From positions 1-45,957 of the forward strand of contig JAQERH010000024.1 of the NCBI GenBank assembly GCA_027698105.1: a stretch of 45,957 nt of DNA. The letters run 5' to 3'. A program made the position numbers and the translations under genes. Below, piece after piece: positions 1 to 7,063 of the stretch (the stretch's first letter is position 1; every line of letters begins with the position of its first letter). This stretch comes from Lachnospiraceae bacterium AM93-12TA (lineage in GTDB: Bacteria > Bacillota > Clostridia > Lachnospirales > Lachnospiraceae). The notes beneath the pieces are model-generated. The model saw nothing but the letters and a program-made list of their open reading frames with translations, was not told where the DNA came from and ran no database searches.

Positions 1-62
1 GATGCGATTAAGGTAATGGATACCCTCTACTTCTCATTTTCAATCTTTCTCCTCCTTTTTCT

Positions 63-2411
63 CTATGCTCTGCCCTCCCGGACATGGGCTGCCTCAAATT
101 CCTGAACCCACGTTTCAAACTGTTCCTCCGAAAGCGGCCTTGAAAAATAATAGCCCTGCACAATGTCACAGCCCAGTTCTCTCAGGGACTCAATCTGAAC
201 CTGCGTCTCAATTCCCTCTGCCACCGTTTCCATATTCAGCTGTTCCGCCAGTTCCAGGACACAGCTAATCACATTTCTCGTCTTTCTGTTGTCAAGATCC
301 AGGAAGAAGGAACGATCCATTTTCAGGGAATCAATGCTGAAATCCTTTAAAAGGGTGAGCGAAGAAAAGCCTACACCGAAATCGTCCAGCGCACACCGGA
401 AGCCACAGTCATGGATCGCTCCAATTTCCCTCTTTACCTTCTGAATATTTTCCTCTGTCAAAAAAACGGTTTCCGTCACTTCAAACTCTATCATACTCCT
501 ATCTGCCTGATGCAGATCTGCAATTTTTATAAACTCCTCCAAAAAGCTGTCATAGAGGAAATTGCTTCTGGAAAGATTGACAGAGACAGGAAAGTTCTCC
601 TGAAGACTGTGCTTTCTCTTTCCCAGCCAGATGCAGACCTTCTCAAACACATACCGGTCCAGCGTTCTGATTTGCCCGCTCCTCTCTAAAACAGGAATAA
701 AATCTCCAGGCGGTATGATTCCGTTCCCCGGCCGGTTCCACCGCACCAGCGCCTCTGCCCCTGTAATCCTGTTCTGACTCAGACTGACCTTTGGCTGAAA
801 ATACACCTGAAATTCCTCATTCTGAACCGCCTTTTCAAACATCTGCTCAATCTCTCTTTCTCTCTGGAGCTTTGCAGCTGCAGCCGCATCAAAGAAAACA
901 CAGACTTCTTTCTCCTCCTCGGTCTGTCCTTTCAGAGCAATTCTGGCCTGATCCTGGATAGCGGAAATATCTGTCTGATTATCCTGTACAAAACTAACTC
1001 CTCTTCGAAACATGATCCTGCGTCCTGGAAGTTTCCGTTCAGGACACTGGCGAAATTCGTTGATCTGCCTTACCATTTCTTCCAAGCGCTCCTCTATCAC
1101 AGCCGGATTCTTTTCTCTTATGCACAGGAAAAAGTAATCCATCTCCGTGCGGGAGACAAACTCTCCCCGCTCCTGTTTCAGGCACTGGTTAATGACCTGG
1201 TAAAAATAAGCCAGCATCTCATCGCCTACCTTTAAGCCGCGAATCTCATTAATGCTCTTAAAATCCACGCAGTCCAGCAAAGCGACCGCAAACTGATCCG
1301 CCACCCCTCTTCTGCACAGCTCATGGTACTTCATCCGAAAATCAATCTTATTAATACCGCCCGTCACCTCATCTGTCAGGGCCAGCTCCTCCAGACGTTT
1401 TTCATTGTCATTGGAGCTGCTGAGCAGCTGAAGAAAAAACATGCCGAATACTGCCAGAGCTGCCAGAAGGCTGCCCAGCATCAAGAGAACATACCAATCA
1501 GAAAATGCCGTGAAAATAGACGAAGGGAACATCGTAACAGTCATCCAGTCATTCACCCCTGTAGGGCCGTAGGACAGGTAGTATGGCTGATTATTCGGAG
1601 CGCGGAAGCGGAACACACCGCTTTCTCCCGAACCCAGGGCATCTGCCATGATTTTTCCCTCTTCTGAGGGCGCCTTTTCTCCGCCCTGAGGAAGTATCTG
1701 GTTCCAAAGCTCCCTGTCGGTTTTAGACTGGGAGGCCAGAAGTTCCCTTCCGTTTCCATCAACCAGGAAACTTATACTCTCTCCGTTAAATGCTTTTTCA
1801 CTTAAAATTCTGTTCAGGCTGTCTGTCCCGTCTCCGCCCCAGAGCATCCCTCTCACAGTACCATCCTCCATGATCGGGACGGCGTAGAACAGGCTGCCGT
1901 TTACAATATCTGCTGTACACGTTCCCTGCCAAACTGCCCGTTTTGACAATTCGCTGGCACAGAAATCTTCGGCGCTTCTTAATTCACCTGCTTCCCCATC
2001 TATCAGAAAAATACCGTCTGCACTGTCATACACAGCCAGAAAATCCAGCTGGTAAACTTCTCTTTTTTTCTTCAAGAAGTCTTCTACTGTATCCCAACGG
2101 CTAATCCTCTCTAAAGACTCTCTGAGACTGGTCATTTCTGCTCTTCCATTTTCCAGTTCCATTCCCAGAAGATCTCCCCTCTGTTCCGTATAGCTTTTCA
2201 CATATTGCTTTTTAGAGTGAATTTCTTCAAGTTTCATGGAAATAGTACATACTGCTGCAAACAAAATCATTCCCAGAGCAATTATCCCCAAAAGCAGTGC
2301 ATGGTGCTTCCGCTTCCGCCTCTGATGGTCAAGCTGATCCAGATATTCTTCCCGTTCCCTGCGGTATGTTCCCTTTTCTGCTTTCTCTATGTGTTTTTCT
2401 CTGTTTTTCAA
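63..2411 (-). CDS. Membrane-bound EAL c-di-GMP phosphodiesterase with degenerate GGDEF domain
   Basis: Likely hydrolyses cyclic di-GMP at the membrane. The 782-aa protein has a basic N-terminus, TM1 at about residues 38-58, an extracytoplasmic sensor region of about 245 residues, TM2 at about 306-330, a GGDEF-like domain at about 340-500 and an EAL domain at about 525-770. EAL catalytic residues are present: GAEALVRW (E553), N612 in VNLSRSN, E in EFEVTE, the DDFG pair D676-D677, K697 in LKMDR and E732 in AEGIE. The GGDEF signature is replaced by TEMDYF (422-427), so the cyclase domain should be inactive and perhaps regulatory. The start is TTG, chosen because AGGAG lies 7 nt upstream and the next in-frame ATG falls after TM1. 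A consensus promoter lies upstream, so it is probably transcribed alone. The sensed signal is unknown. Confidence 0.9.
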   Translation of the reverse strand: MKNREKHIEKAEKGTYRREREEYLDQLDHQRRKRKHHALLLGIIALGMILFAAVCTISMKLEEIHSKKQYVKSYTEQRGDLLGMELENGRAEMTSLRESLERISRWDTVEDFLKKKREVYQLDFLAVYDSADGIFLIDGEAGELRSAEDFCASELSKRAVWQGTCTADIVNGSLFYAVPIMEDGTVRGMLWGGDGTDSLNRILSEKAFNGESISFLVDGNGRELLASQSKTDRELWNQILPQGGEKAPSEEGKIMADALGSGESGVFRFRAPNNQPYYLSYGPTGVNDWMTVTMFPSSIFTAFSDWYVLLMLGSLLAALAVFGMFFLQLLSSSNDNEKRLEELALTDEVTGGINKIDFRMKYHELCRRGVADQFAVALLDCVDFKSINEIRGLKVGDEMLAYFYQVINQCLKQERGEFVSRTEMDYFFLCIREKNPAVIEERLEEMVRQINEFRQCPERKLPGRRIMFRRGVSFVQDNQTDISAIQDQARIALKGQTEEEKEVCVFFDAAAAAKLQREREIEQMFEKAVQNEEFQVYFQPKVSLSQNRITGAEALVRWNRPGNGIIPPGDFIPVLERSGQIRTLDRYVFEKVCIWLGKRKHSLQENFPVSVNLSRSNFLYDSFLEEFIKIADLHQADRSMIEFEVTETVFLTEENIQKVKREIGAIHDCGFRCALDDFGVGFSSLTLLKDFSIDSLKMDRSFFLDLDNRKTRNVISCVLELAEQLNMETVAEGIETQVQIESLRELGCDIVQGYYFSRPLSEEQFETWVQEFEAAHVREGRA

Positions 2412-2464
2412 TTCTTTTCTCCTGCATCTTTAAATGCTTCGGTTTTTCTTTAAAATCTATGCTT

Positions 2465-2493
2465 ATTATAAAAAACAGTATTTCATCCGTCAA
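2465..2493 (-). promoter_or_regulatory. Sigma-A promoter of the EAL gene
   Basis: On the minus strand there is TTGACG (2488-2493), a 17-nt spacer and TATAAT (2465-2470), ending about 54 nt before the TTG start. It sits directly after the terminator of the anti-sigma gene, so the EAL gene is an independent unit. Confidence 0.8.
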
Positions 2494-2494
2494 G

Positions 2495-2557
2495 ACAAAG
2501 AAAATGGCAGAACCGCACAGCACTCCGGCTGTATGCCGGATCCGGCACGGTTCTGCC
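2495..2557 (-). terminator. Branched terminator after the anti-sigma gene
   Basis: Ten-base arms GGCAGAACCG (2506-2515) and CGGTTCTGCC (2548-2557) enclose two smaller dyads, including the perfect palindrome TGCCGGATCCGGCA (2534-2547). On the minus strand the stem is followed by a T-rich run. It begins 21 nt after the stop at 2579. Confidence 0.75.
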
Positions 2558-2578
2558 TAAGCAGTTCCTGTTTCTATT

Positions 2579-4036
2579 CTATGCTCCCTGAGTCCCTTCT
2601 GTCTGGGCCGGAAGGGTCTCTATACCTTCTGATGTCTCTAATCCGCTTTCTCCTGTTTCTGCGTCTGTCTGTGTCTGCTCTTCAGACGAAGATTCCGGCT
2701 CCTTTCCAGATTCTTCTTTCTCTGGCTCAGGCTTTTCGTTCTCCTCGTCCTCCTCCGCATCCGAACCGTTCTCCATAGCGTCTCCGCTGATATCCGGCGC
2801 GTCAAATGTTCCCTTTACGGAACTGTAGGAACCGTTTTCCCTGGGCTTTACCCCATTCAAAATAAACGTATAGGACTGGCCGCCTGCAAGGCCGCTTATC
2901 TCTATCTGGCAGCTGTCAGAGCCTGTATCTGTAATTCTGGCGGCATAGCTTACACCGTCTGCATCTGTTACAGATACAGTAGGATTTTTCCATTTTACCT
3001 TTTCCTTAAAGACAATCTCCAGCATGCCTTCATAATAATCTGTATAGTCGATTTTGGCTTTCTTTCCGCCCTGCTCATCCTCTGGGGATTCCTCTGTTTC
3101 AGACGGCGTCTGAGGAACCGCTGAAGAAGCCGGCGGCTTTGCGCTCTCCGTCTCAGACGAAGACTGGCTCTCGGATGAGGATTCCTCTGTTTCAGAAGAA
3201 GACTCAGACGGCTCTGGCCGCGTAACTACAGTCGTTCCCGCCGGCGGATCCTCTCTTCCGGTGTCTGCTCCTACCTGATAGGCTCTCTCCGCAATCTCCT
3301 TCGCAATCTCCTCCATAGTCATAGAAGCAAAGGATTTCAATTCCTTTTCTGTCAGACCATTCTCCTCCACCAGCTCGTAGAGAAAACATGCCTTTCCGTA
3401 AGAAATTCCATACAGCTCTGAAATCTCCGTAATTTCCTTCATGTCTGTAGCCTGCTGATCATAGACAACAGCATTTACCTTGTGAGCCTCCAGGGAACTC
3501 TCTATGTCTGTCACCACGTCCTGCCGAAGCACAGAAGCTTTCTCTTTATCGTCATTCGACACAGTGACAAGAATCGCATTATCCAGCTCGTCCAGATAGC
3601 CGCAACGAACCATGGAACCGATAATCGCGTTCACACCTATATTCAAATCCACTCCATCCAGATCCATATCTGCCAGTACGGCAGCTCCGTCGTCATTTAA
3701 TGGCTCTGCCTCCAGAATCCTGTCCTTCCTATTGACAGAAATCTCAATACTGGGATTTACATCCAGACCAATCACCGATTCCACCCTTGTGTTCTGCCAG
3801 CGCATACCTCCTCCGTACAGAGCTGCTATGCAAAGGCAGGCGGCGGCAGCTGTAACCACACGGTGCATCTTCCGGTATGTCCTCAAATGCCTCGGCGGCT
3901 CCGTATATAAAAGCTGCGGAGCACTTAAATCAATTTTATCAAGCACATTGGGAGTCAGGGTTTCCACCGCCGATTTTAAATGGCTGGCAATTTCGTCATT
4001 ATTCCATTTTTCATATCCATCGGACAATGTTATCAC
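2579..4036 (-). CDS. RsgI-like membrane anti-sigma factor
   Basis: Probably holds the adjacent ECF sigma factor inactive at the membrane. The 485-aa protein has a cytoplasmic N-terminal segment (1-58), one TM helix (about 59-77), an RsgI-type extracytoplasmic domain (about 85-260) beginning with VIGLDVNPSIEI, a Ser/Glu/Pro-rich linker (about 268-325), an Ig/FN3-like domain (about 330-415) and an acidic low-complexity tail. In clostridial RsgI proteins the Asn-Pro bond of this motif is self-cleaved; here it is N94-P95, so cleavage is inferred. The start is GTG and overlaps the sigma stop by 4 nt (GTGA), which suggests translational coupling. The Ig-like domain may read the cell surface, but its ligand cannot be told from sequence. 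Confidence 0.8.
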   Translation of the reverse strand: MITLSDGYEKWNNDEIASHLKSAVETLTPNVLDKIDLSAPQLLYTEPPRHLRTYRKMHRVVTAAAACLCIAALYGGGMRWQNTRVESVIGLDVNPSIEISVNRKDRILEAEPLNDDGAAVLADMDLDGVDLNIGVNAIIGSMVRCGYLDELDNAILVTVSNDDKEKASVLRQDVVTDIESSLEAHKVNAVVYDQQATDMKEITEISELYGISYGKACFLYELVEENGLTEKELKSFASMTMEEIAKEIAERAYQVGADTGREDPPAGTTVVTRPEPSESSSETEESSSESQSSSETESAKPPASSAVPQTPSETEESPEDEQGGKKAKIDYTDYYEGMLEIVFKEKVKWKNPTVSVTDADGVSYAARITDTGSDSCQIEISGLAGGQSYTFILNGVKPRENGSYSSVKGTFDAPDISGDAMENGSDAEEDEENEKPEPEKEESGKEPESSSEEQTQTDAETGESGLETSEGIETLPAQTEGTQGA

Positions 4037-4614
4037 CCCTCTCTCAAATGATTTTTTAATTTCTTCATAGCCCGGTTGTACTTAGACAGCACGGTAGCCA
4101 AAGGCATCCCCAAATCTGCAGCAATTTCCCTGTGCTTAAGTCCAGCTGTCGTATGTAGCAGTACAATCTGCCGTTCCTCTTCCTTCAGAATGTGAAGAGC
4201 TGCCTGAAGCACTACCTTATCGGCTGCATTCTCTATCTGCGGGCAGAATTCTCCTGTCTCCATCTCCGAAAGATCCGAAAGTCCCATGTCCGACTCATGC
4301 TTCTGATCTCTAAACCGCATATAGCAGAGATTTCTGGCTATGGTAAACATCCAGGCCAGGGGCTTTCCCTGTGACTGATAGCCTCCTGCGGAAGTCCATA
4401 CCCGCAGATATGTTTCCTGCATGATCTCCTCTGCATCCTGCGGATTCCTCACAATAGACAGAATAAAGCTGTACATGGTTTTATCCGTATTCTGATATAA
4501 CTGGCGAAAAGCCTCCTGATCGCCCTTTGCGACCTTCAGCAAAAGCTTTTCATCGCTGAGTCGCCCATAGTTTTCCGGCTCCTCCAGGACGGCAAACATC
4601 CCCATCAAAAACAT
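4033..4614 (-). CDS. ECF-type RNA polymerase sigma factor
   Basis: A 193-aa sigma-70 family factor of the extracytoplasmic-function size class. Region 2 (about 30-95) contains FRQLYQNTDKTMYSFILSIV, the EEIMQETYLRVW segment and the PLAWMFTIARNL segment. Region 4 (about 125-190) has LKHREIAADLGMPLATVLSKYNRA cut here by its helix-turn-helix core, with a basic C-terminus. It is the first gene of a two-gene unit with the RsgI-like anti-sigma factor, overlapping it by 4 nt. The ATG at 4614 is preceded by AAAGGA about 10 nt away. In Clostridium thermocellum RsgI proteins pair with SigI factors, which are not classical ECF, so this ECF plus RsgI pairing is a variant arrangement. I found no clear promoter, which would fit self-recognition by an atypical sigma. 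Confidence 0.88.
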   Translation of the reverse strand: MFLMGMFAVLEEPENYGRLSDEKLLLKVAKGDQEAFRQLYQNTDKTMYSFILSIVRNPQDAEEIMQETYLRVWTSAGGYQSQGKPLAWMFTIARNLCYMRFRDQKHESDMGLSDLSEMETGEFCPQIENAADKVVLQAALHILKEEERQIVLLHTTAGLKHREIAADLGMPLATVLSKYNRAMKKLKNHLREG

Positions 4615-4729
4615 GGATTTTGTTTCCTTTCTATATAGTTTAATGCAGCAAATTCATTTATTATTGCATCTGCCGCAAACTTTTTTATTTTATTCCTCTT
4701 TTTCTTCTACTCTCTTCCCCTGCGCCGGC

Positions 4730-5536
4730 TTACTCATACTGCACGCTCTTTAAGAACAGGCCCTCTGCCGGCGCTGTAAAACCTGCCTCTTCCCGTTCCA
4801 GAGTCTTGAACACCTCCTTGACGGACTGAGGTGTACGTTTATGAAGCCCTGCTTCCAAAAGCGTTCCTGTCAGAATCCGGACCATGTTGTAGAGAAATCC
4901 ATCCCCTGTGAAGGAAAGTTCCACTACGCTTCCTTTTTGCTCTATCCCGATACTCTGCAGTGTACGCACAGTAGATTTTTTTGTCCGCTTCAGAGAAGAA
5001 AAACCGCGGAAGTCATGGGTTCCCACAAGAAGCTCTGCTGTTTCTCTCATAGCGTCAATATCCAGCTCCTCTCCCAGTCCATACACATACTTCCGCTCAA
5101 ACACATTCTTTTTCCCTGCTGTATCGATCCGGTAGAGATAAGTCTTTGACACAGCGCTCAAACGGCTGTGAAACCGTTCTGAAACCTCCTCTGCCCCAAT
5201 CACCGCTATGTCTTCCGGAAGATACTGGTTCAGATATTCCATAACTGCCTTGGAACATTTATCTGAACCATGAAAATGATTTAAAATTTTTAAAAATTCT
5301 GGATTTTTGTTGTTTTTGAAACAATCCTCGTTCAGACGGACATTGGCCGTCTGTCCCAGCGCATGAACACCTGTATCGGTACGGCCAGAACCCTGCACTG
5401 AAGCCGCTTCTCCTGTCATTCTCTCTAAAATACTCTCCAGTTTTCCCTGAATCGTATTCTGGCTGTTTCCCTGCTTCTGCCATCCCCCGTACCGGCTTCC
5501 ATCATACTGAAGGATCAATTTAATATTTCTATACAC
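4730..5536 (-). CDS. truA: tRNA pseudouridine synthase A
   Basis: Converts uridine to pseudouridine at tRNA positions 38-40. The 268-aa protein has the family signature GRTDTGVHALGQ with catalytic Asp54, the N-terminal LILQYDGSRYGGWQ and the C-terminal GDGFLYNMVRILTG. Relative to the bacterial enzymes I know there is an insertion of roughly 15-20 residues at about 70-90, upstream of YLPEDIAV. The start is GTG with GGGAG 9 nt upstream; the nearby ATG is out of frame. The VanZ-like gene ends 30 nt upstream, so the two are probably cotranscribed. The downstream gap to the sigma gene holds no clear terminator. Confidence 0.95.
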   Translation of the reverse strand: MYRNIKLILQYDGSRYGGWQKQGNSQNTIQGKLESILERMTGEAASVQGSGRTDTGVHALGQTANVRLNEDCFKNNKNPEFLKILNHFHGSDKCSKAVMEYLNQYLPEDIAVIGAEEVSERFHSRLSAVSKTYLYRIDTAGKKNVFERKYVYGLGEELDIDAMRETAELLVGTHDFRGFSSLKRTKKSTVRTLQSIGIEQKGSVVELSFTGDGFLYNMVRILTGTLLEAGLHKRTPQSVKEVFKTLEREEAGFTAPAEGLFLKSVQYE

Positions 5537-5566
5537 TGAATCATTCTCCCATTTACTCTATTCTAT

Positions 5567-6052
5567 TCACATTTCTGGATCCGCAGATTCTGTTTCACTG
5601 CGCCGGCGTTTCTGTCCAGCGTGCCGGATCACCGCAACTGTCAGGAAAAACAGAACTGTTCCTGCGGCCGTTCCTCCCATATCCAGCCACACATCGCTGA
5701 TCTGTCCGGAACGCCCTGGTGTAAACAGCTGAAGCGTCTCGTCTATAAATGGAAGGGCTGTCGTCAGATACAACTGTCCCCAAACCCTTCCCTGGCCTTT
5801 CAGTTTTGTATGATTCAGGCTCTTGGTCAAAAGCAGTCCCAGGATGAAATATTCCCCAAAATGAGCGCACTTTCTGACCACATGCTCTGTAAGCCAGGGA
5901 GCGGCAAGCCCCAGCTCTCCCAAAACAGAATGGAGCATCCTGAGAACTGCTCCGCTTTCCTGGGAAGACAAATCCGCAGGTGTCAGAGAATTCGAGTAAA
6001 TAAACGCTGTATAAAGAAGCAGCGCTGCGTGCCAAAATACATGTTTCTTCAT
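5567..6052 (-). CDS. VanZ-like membrane protein
   Basis: A 161-aa integral membrane protein with four predicted hydrophobic segments and the VanZ family motifs RKCAHFGEYFILGLL, DETLQLFTPGRSGQISD and VWLDMGGTAAG. VanZ proteins are linked to low-level teicoplanin resistance, but most chromosomal members have no proven function, so no resistance role is claimed. The ATG at 6052 has no recognisable ribosome binding site, and in-frame stops just upstream exclude a longer form. It is followed 30 nt later by truA. A TATAAT lies at 6099-6104 with a weak -35. Confidence 0.85.
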   Translation of the reverse strand: MKKHVFWHAALLLYTAFIYSNSLTPADLSSQESGAVLRMLHSVLGELGLAAPWLTEHVVRKCAHFGEYFILGLLLTKSLNHTKLKGQGRVWGQLYLTTALPFIDETLQLFTPGRSGQISDVWLDMGGTAAGTVLFFLTVAVIRHAGQKRRRSETESADPEM

Positions 6053-6098
6053 AATATGTTAAATTTAAACTGTTCTCCCAGTGTTTTCTTAATGTTTT

Positions 6099-6127
6099 AT
6101 TATAGTACAGGAGCAGTGGAAAGTAAA
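6099..6127 (-). promoter_or_regulatory. Probable promoter of the VanZ-truA unit
   Basis: Minus strand: TTTACT (6122-6127), 17-nt spacer, TATAAT (6099-6104). The -35 matches consensus at four of six positions. The start codon of the VanZ-like gene is about 47 nt downstream. Confidence 0.55.
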
Positions 6128-6147
6128 GGAGGCGTGACTGTCAGACC

Positions 6148-6196
6148 ACGGAGCACAATCAGCACATTCATGGGCAATCCTCCGTTTTTTTATTAT
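6148..6196 (+). terminator. T-tailed hairpin on plus strand with no upstream plus gene
   Basis: ACGGAG (6148-6153) pairs with CTCCGT (6180-6185), followed by a run of T and ATTATTTT. The polarity is that of a plus-strand intrinsic terminator, yet all genes to its left are on the minus strand. It could stop antisense transcription. The same segment on the minus strand holds a possible 23-codon ORF (see findings). Confidence 0.4.
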
Positions 6197-6245
6197 TTTC
6201 CCTGTTCATATTCTTTGCCAAAATTTTTTTCTCTTTTTCCCCTTG

Positions 6246-6312
6246 TTTCGTCCTTTTGACGAAATGCATAAACAGAAAATTAAACCTGCTATTATTGTCT
6301 GTTTATAGCAGG
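6246..6312. promoter_or_regulatory. Two inverted repeats upstream of the small-protein gene
   Basis: First dyad: TTTCGTC (6246-6252) and GACGAAA (6258-6264), 5-nt spacer. Second dyad: CCTGCTAT (6285-6292) and ATAGCAGG (6305-6312), 12-nt spacer. Both lie within about 110 nt upstream of a consensus -35 at 6355, where operators or activator sites would be expected. No regulator is identified. Confidence 0.4.
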
Positions 6313-6354
6313 AAAATTGTTCTAAAAAAGGTACAAAAAATCGTTTTTCACCTA

Positions 6355-6382
6355 TTGACAATTCAATTTCCGGTGCTATACT
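6355..6382 (+). promoter_or_regulatory. Strong sigma-A promoter of the small-protein gene
   Basis: TTGACA (6355-6360), 16-nt spacer, TATACT (6377-6382). The predicted transcription start at about 6389-6390 falls at the first base of the leader hairpin, giving a 5' UTR of about 115 nt. Confidence 0.85.
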
Positions 6383-6389
6383 GAGTGCA

Positions 6390-6457
6390 TTCAAAGGGAA
6401 CGTGCCTTTGAAAAAAAGCGTTCCATTCAGCAGGTAAATCATACCTGCAGCGCTTTT
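6390..6457 (+). ncRNA. Structured 5' leader with two hairpins
   Basis: Hairpin 1 is TTCAAAGG (6390-6397) with CCTTTGAA (6405-6412), 7-nt loop. Hairpin 2 has an outer stem AAAAGCG (6414-6420) with CGCTTTT (6451-6457) and an inner stem GCAGGTA (6430-6436) with TACCTGC (6442-6448), loop AATCA, separated by an asymmetric internal loop of 9 and 2 nt. It starts at the predicted transcript 5' end and ends 35-40 nt before the ribosome binding site. It may be a stabilising 5' structure or a sensor; it matches no riboswitch class I recognise. Confidence 0.6.
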
Positions 6458-6505
6458 CATACACATTAAAAACAAAGACAATACTCACTTGAAAGGATGG
6501 TAACT

Positions 6506-6685
6506 ATGTCTGAGAACGATAAGAAGGATTTAATTCACGAGGTAAACGTAGCGTCTTCCCTCTATCACTTTGATACAGAAACAAAAGCAGCGGAGGCTGA
6601 GCACAAGCATCCGGCGGAGGGAACTCTGGAGAGAGAGCTGACTGACGTTTCTCTTCTCTATAATCTGGACACAAAAAACAAATAG
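6506..6685 (+). CDS. Small protein with two copies of an LYxxDT motif
   Basis: Unrecognised 59-aa soluble, charged protein. The ATG at 6506 is preferred over 6497 because AAAGGA (6492-6497) lies 8 nt upstream of it. The sequence is an internal duplication: copy 1 LIHEVNVASSLYHFDTETK (about residues 9-27) and copy 2 LERELTDVSLLYNLDTKNK (about 41-59). They share E at position 4, S at 9 or nearby, LY, DT and the final K. A short polar, His/Glu-rich linker joins them. It has its own consensus promoter, a folded leader and a strong terminator, so it is a monocistronic and probably highly expressed unit. No TM helix or cysteine is present. The function is unknown; the twin motif suggests binding of a symmetric partner. 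Confidence 0.75.
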   Translation: MSENDKKDLIHEVNVASSLYHFDTETKAAEAEHKHPAEGTLERELTDVSLLYNLDTKNK

Positions 6686-6760
6686 CAGACCGCCTGCTCC
6701 GGCAAGCCACAAAAGCAGTCTGCCCCCCAGTTATTTACAAACTTCACATCTTTACGATGT

Positions 6761-6796
6761 CAGCCGTCACTGTGAAATTGTGGCGGCTGTTTTTTG
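6761..6796 (+). terminator. Terminator of the small-protein gene
   Basis: A 10-bp stem (one G-T pair) is formed by 6761-6770 and 6780-6789 with a 9-nt loop and a T6 tail, 75 nt after the stop codon. Confidence 0.88.
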
Positions 6797-6840
6797 CAGG
6801 CCCGCCCTTTTCCGGGTGGCTTCTCTTTTTCCAGAAATAA

Positions 6841-6866
6841 GAAAAACCCTTGATTTACAAGGGTTT
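6841..6866 (-). terminator. Terminator of tRNA-Ser
   Basis: A perfect 9-bp stem (6844-6852 with 6858-6866), 5-nt loop ATTTA, followed on the minus strand by a T run. It begins 4 nt after the tRNA 3' end. Confidence 0.88.
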
Positions 6867-6870
6867 CAAG

Positions 6871-6960
6871 CGGAGACGGTGGGATTCGAACCCACGTGCC
6901 GGGATGAACCGACAAACGCATTTCGAGTGCGCCGCGTTACGGCCGCTTCGCTACGTCTCC
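6871..6960 (-). tRNA. tRNA-Ser (anticodon CGA)
   Basis: A 90-nt class II tRNA. The acceptor stem is GGAGACG with CGTCTCC and discriminator G; the anticodon stem GCGCA/TGCGT encloses loop CTCGAAA, giving anticodon CGA, which reads UCG. A long variable arm typical of serine tRNAs precedes the T arm GTGGG-TTCGAAT-CCCAC. CCA is not encoded. It is a single-gene unit with its own promoter and terminator. Confidence 0.96.
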
Positions 6961-6967
6961 TGATATT

Positions 6968-6996
6968 GCCGCCTGAAAATCAGGCGGCGTTTTTTA
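6968..6996 (+). terminator. GC-rich hairpin with plus-strand T tail, just upstream of tRNA-Ser
   Basis: GCCGCCTG (6968-6975) pairs with CAGGCGGC (6981-6988), loop AAAAT, then GTTTTTT on the plus strand. No plus gene needs it. On the minus strand it forms the extreme 5' end of the tRNA precursor, starting just after the -10 box, so it may instead be a 5' leader hairpin removed by RNase P. Confidence 0.5.
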
Positions 6997-7024
6997 TTAT
7001 ACTAGATTTTTCTGCATTTGTCAC
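6996..7024 (-). promoter_or_regulatory. Promoter of tRNA-Ser
   Basis: Minus strand: GTGACA (7019-7024), 17-nt spacer, TATAAT (6996-7001). Transcription would begin near 6989, about 28 nt before the tRNA. Confidence 0.75.
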
Positions 7025-7063
7025 CTGGTTTTCACCATCTGCACAACAAATGTCTTCCAGCGT

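Noticed and set aside
2506..2557. Tested as a fourth conserved-loop hairpin
   Set aside because: Its interior is two nested dyads and lacks the YGCTCC-N-RAGTYR loop; it is an ordinary branched terminator.
6206..6481. Open frame on the minus strand opposite the small-protein promoter
   Set aside because: It covers the promoter, dyads and leader of the plus gene, has no good ribosome binding site and a composition typical of noncoding sequence.
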